NCBI GenBank assembly: GCA_027296205.1
Contig: JAPUJM010000221.1
Coordinates: 1 to 6,487 of the forward strand
Source of the DNA: Actinomycetota bacterium
GTDB lineage: Bacteria; Actinomycetota; Acidimicrobiia; Spongiisociales; ZC4RG35
Reading direction: 5' to 3'
DNA: 6,487 nt
How positions within the stretch are numbered: the stretch's first letter is position 1; every line of letters begins with the position of its first letter. Of the stretch, positions 5,308 to 6,487 are shown one piece after another. The translations under genes and the position numbers were made by a program. The notes under the pieces are model-generated. The model worked only from the letters and a program-made list of their open reading frames with translations. It searched no databases and was not told the DNA's origin.

Positions 5308-6487
5308 CCGCTTTTTGACGCTCCTGACCCGCCTTCCGTTCCCGTCGGCGTACCGCGATCGACGCGAAACCACCCACAGCGGCGGTCAATCCGCCTATCC
5401 AGAGCAGACCGATGAGGGGTGACGTGTCGAAGGCCAATTTTGCGCTCTCCGGATCGAGGTCAAGCAGGGTGACATACAGATCGCCACCGGGCCGATTGAG
5501 AACGTCGGGTGTGCTGACCCCACTGTTGGCTCCGAAGAAGTTCGCTGCCGGTGTCATCGTTGCTACCAACCGGTCACCCTTGGTTATGCCGAGTCGAGCG
5601 CCTCGGGTCGTCTTGTTCGGATGCTGCTCCTCGAACGGTGATTCATAGGTGATGGTGAATCCGGCAAACTCAACCGACTCACCGGGTGTCATCTCGACCT
5701 CGGCATGGGCCCCGAGATTGGAGGCGAACGCTATCCCGATGGCGACCAGGACCACCCCAACGTGGCTCAACTGACCGGCCCAGAAGGGTGCGTCTCCACC
5801 GATCACGGTTTTGGTCGCCTCCCATCGACTCACCTCGAGCTTGGACATGCGTCGCCTGGTCTGCTCGAACAGAAGACCGACGATCGCTGCGGTGACGAAC
5901 GTTCCGAGAGAGACGGCAAGCACGACCCACCCGACCCGAGTCACGGCGAAGGCAGTTGCCAGGCCTGCGGAGAGCCCCAGAACCAGAGGCGCCCTGATTC
6001 GTCGCCATATGAGGCCAATGTCGGCCGAGCCCCAAGGAGTGACGGGTCCAAATCCCATGACCAGCAGCAGCAGGAACGACAGAGGCACGGCGAGCCGGTT
6101 GAAGAAGGGCTCTCCCACCCCTATCTGGGTTCCTGTGAAAGCCTCCAGGATCAGGGGGTAAGTGGTCCCGATCAGCACCACAAATGCGTAAACCGAGAGC
6201 AGCAGGTTGTTGAGCAAGAACGTTCCCTCGCGGGAGACGAAAGACTCGATGCGGGGTGATGAGGCGACCAAGTGTGCCCGTGTCGAGAAGAGAGTGAATG
6301 AGCCGACCAGGACAAGAACGAGAAATCCAAGCAGTGCCGGGCCGATCGCCGACTGTGTGAACGAGTGGACCGAGTTGATGGTGCCTGACCGGGTCAAGAA
6401 CGTACCCAGGATGGTTAGGGAGAAGGCGCTGATGACCAACACGATGTTCCAGGCCTGGAGCATGTTGCGACGCTGCTGGACGATGGC
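5300..6487 (-). CDS. ccmF: CcmF, heme lyase subunit of cytochrome c maturation System I (C-terminal part)
   Basis: The frame is open to the right edge, so the N-terminal part, including the WWD heme-handling motif, is missing. The 395 visible residues begin AIVQQRRN-MLQAWN and TFLTRSG, a strongly conserved CcmF stretch, followed by SVHSF, whose His (visible residue 41) corresponds to the first periplasmic heme-ligand His. Several membrane helices follow (about 15-35, 49-69, 95-113, 132-153, 166-182, 189-207 and 241-256), with QLSHVGVVLVAIGIA placing a second His (242) where the other ligand is expected. An extracytoplasmic domain (257-355) contains DLYVTLLDLD, and a last helix (358-379) precedes a basic tail. 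CcmF joins heme to the CxxCH cysteines of apocytochrome c, working with CcmH. The gene overlaps ccmH by 8 nt, so the order ccmF-ccmH-ccmG is one operon. An ATG inside the visible part is internal, not the start. Confidence 0.93.
   Translation of the reverse strand, partial: AIVQQRRNMLQAWNIVLVISAFSLTILGTFLTRSGTINSVHSFTQSAIGPALLGFLVLVLVGSFTLFSTRAHLVASSPRIESFVSREGTFLLNNLLLSVYAFVVLIGTTYPLILEAFTGTQIGVGEPFFNRLAVPLSFLLLLVMGFGPVTPWGSADIGLIWRRIRAPLVLGLSAGLATAFAVTRVGWVVLAVSLGTFVTAAIVGLLFEQTRRRMSKLEVSRWEATKTVIGGDAPFWAGQLSHVGVVLVAIGIAFASNLGAHAEVEMTPGESVEFAGFTITYESPFEEQHPNKTTRGARLGITKGDRLVATMTPAANFFGANSGVSTPDVLNRPGGDLYVTLLDLDPESAKLAFDTSPLIGLLWIGGLTAAVGGFASIAVRRRERKAGQERQKADV

Noticed and set aside
5705..6259. 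184-codon plus-strand open frame opposite ccmF
   Set aside because: It is a shadow of ccmF: polar, low-complexity translation without a family signature, against a conserved CcmF on the minus strand.
1..6487. CRISPR arrays, tRNA or rRNA genes, insertion sequences, phage or toxin-antitoxin genes
   Set aside because: No spaced direct repeats, cloverleaf-like segments, transposase motifs or terminal repeats were seen; the window is accounted for by ordinary genes apart from the recoded TGA.

Overview
The window is GC-rich and suggests an actinobacterium, possibly of the Acidimicrobiia type. The signs are heavy GTG/TTG start use (only one of six readable starts is ATG), several genes without a Shine-Dalgarno but with a TANNNT box just upstream of the start (leaderless style), and a lipoprotein with a low-complexity Ser/Thr/Gly/Asp linker. 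This lineage is an inference from composition and gene style; no rRNA or marker gene is present. TGA is an ordinary stop here (hydrolase, cyclotransferase, ccmF and ccmH all end in it), so the genetic code is standard.

Layout, left to right. At 1-162 (-) is the start of a hydrophobic protein of unknown function that runs off the left edge. At 281-967 (+) is an aquaporin with a strong ribosome binding site and a rho-independent terminator. At 998-1459 (-) is a gamma-glutamylcyclotransferase-like protein. Divergent from it, at 1557-2168 (+), is a secreted thioredoxin-fold lipoprotein whose reading frame is interrupted by a single TGA. At 2260-3654 (+) is a membrane-anchored alpha/beta hydrolase related to platelet-activating-factor acetylhydrolase. 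A long palindromic bidirectional terminator (3657-3705) separates it from a convergent, tightly overlapping cytochrome c maturation (System I) operon on the minus strand, transcribed ccmF (cut by the right edge), ccmH, ccmG.

The main discovery candidate is the thioredoxin-like lipoprotein at 1557-2168. Its in-frame TGA (1851-1853) sits exactly where the first cysteine of the catalytic W-C-x-x-C motif should be, giving W-[TGA]-P-T-C. The same frame continues for 104 codons with the rest of a normal thioredoxin fold, including the cis-Pro region. Immediately downstream is a perfect 7-bp hairpin with a 5-nt loop (AGTTG, G at loop position 2 followed by U). The loop begins 16 nt after the TGA, which fits a bacterial SECIS element. 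The simplest reading is a selenocysteine-containing (UxxC) thiol-disulfide oxidoreductase lipoprotein that a standard gene caller would split into two false genes. A nonsense mutation or sequencing error is the competing explanation.

Functionally, the right half is extracytoplasmic redox and heme chemistry: CcmF ligates heme to apocytochrome, and CcmH and CcmG keep the heme-binding cysteines reduced. The Sec/Cys lipoprotein is a second extracytoplasmic thiol-redox protein about 1.5 kb away, but it is in a separate transcription unit and its substrate is unknown.
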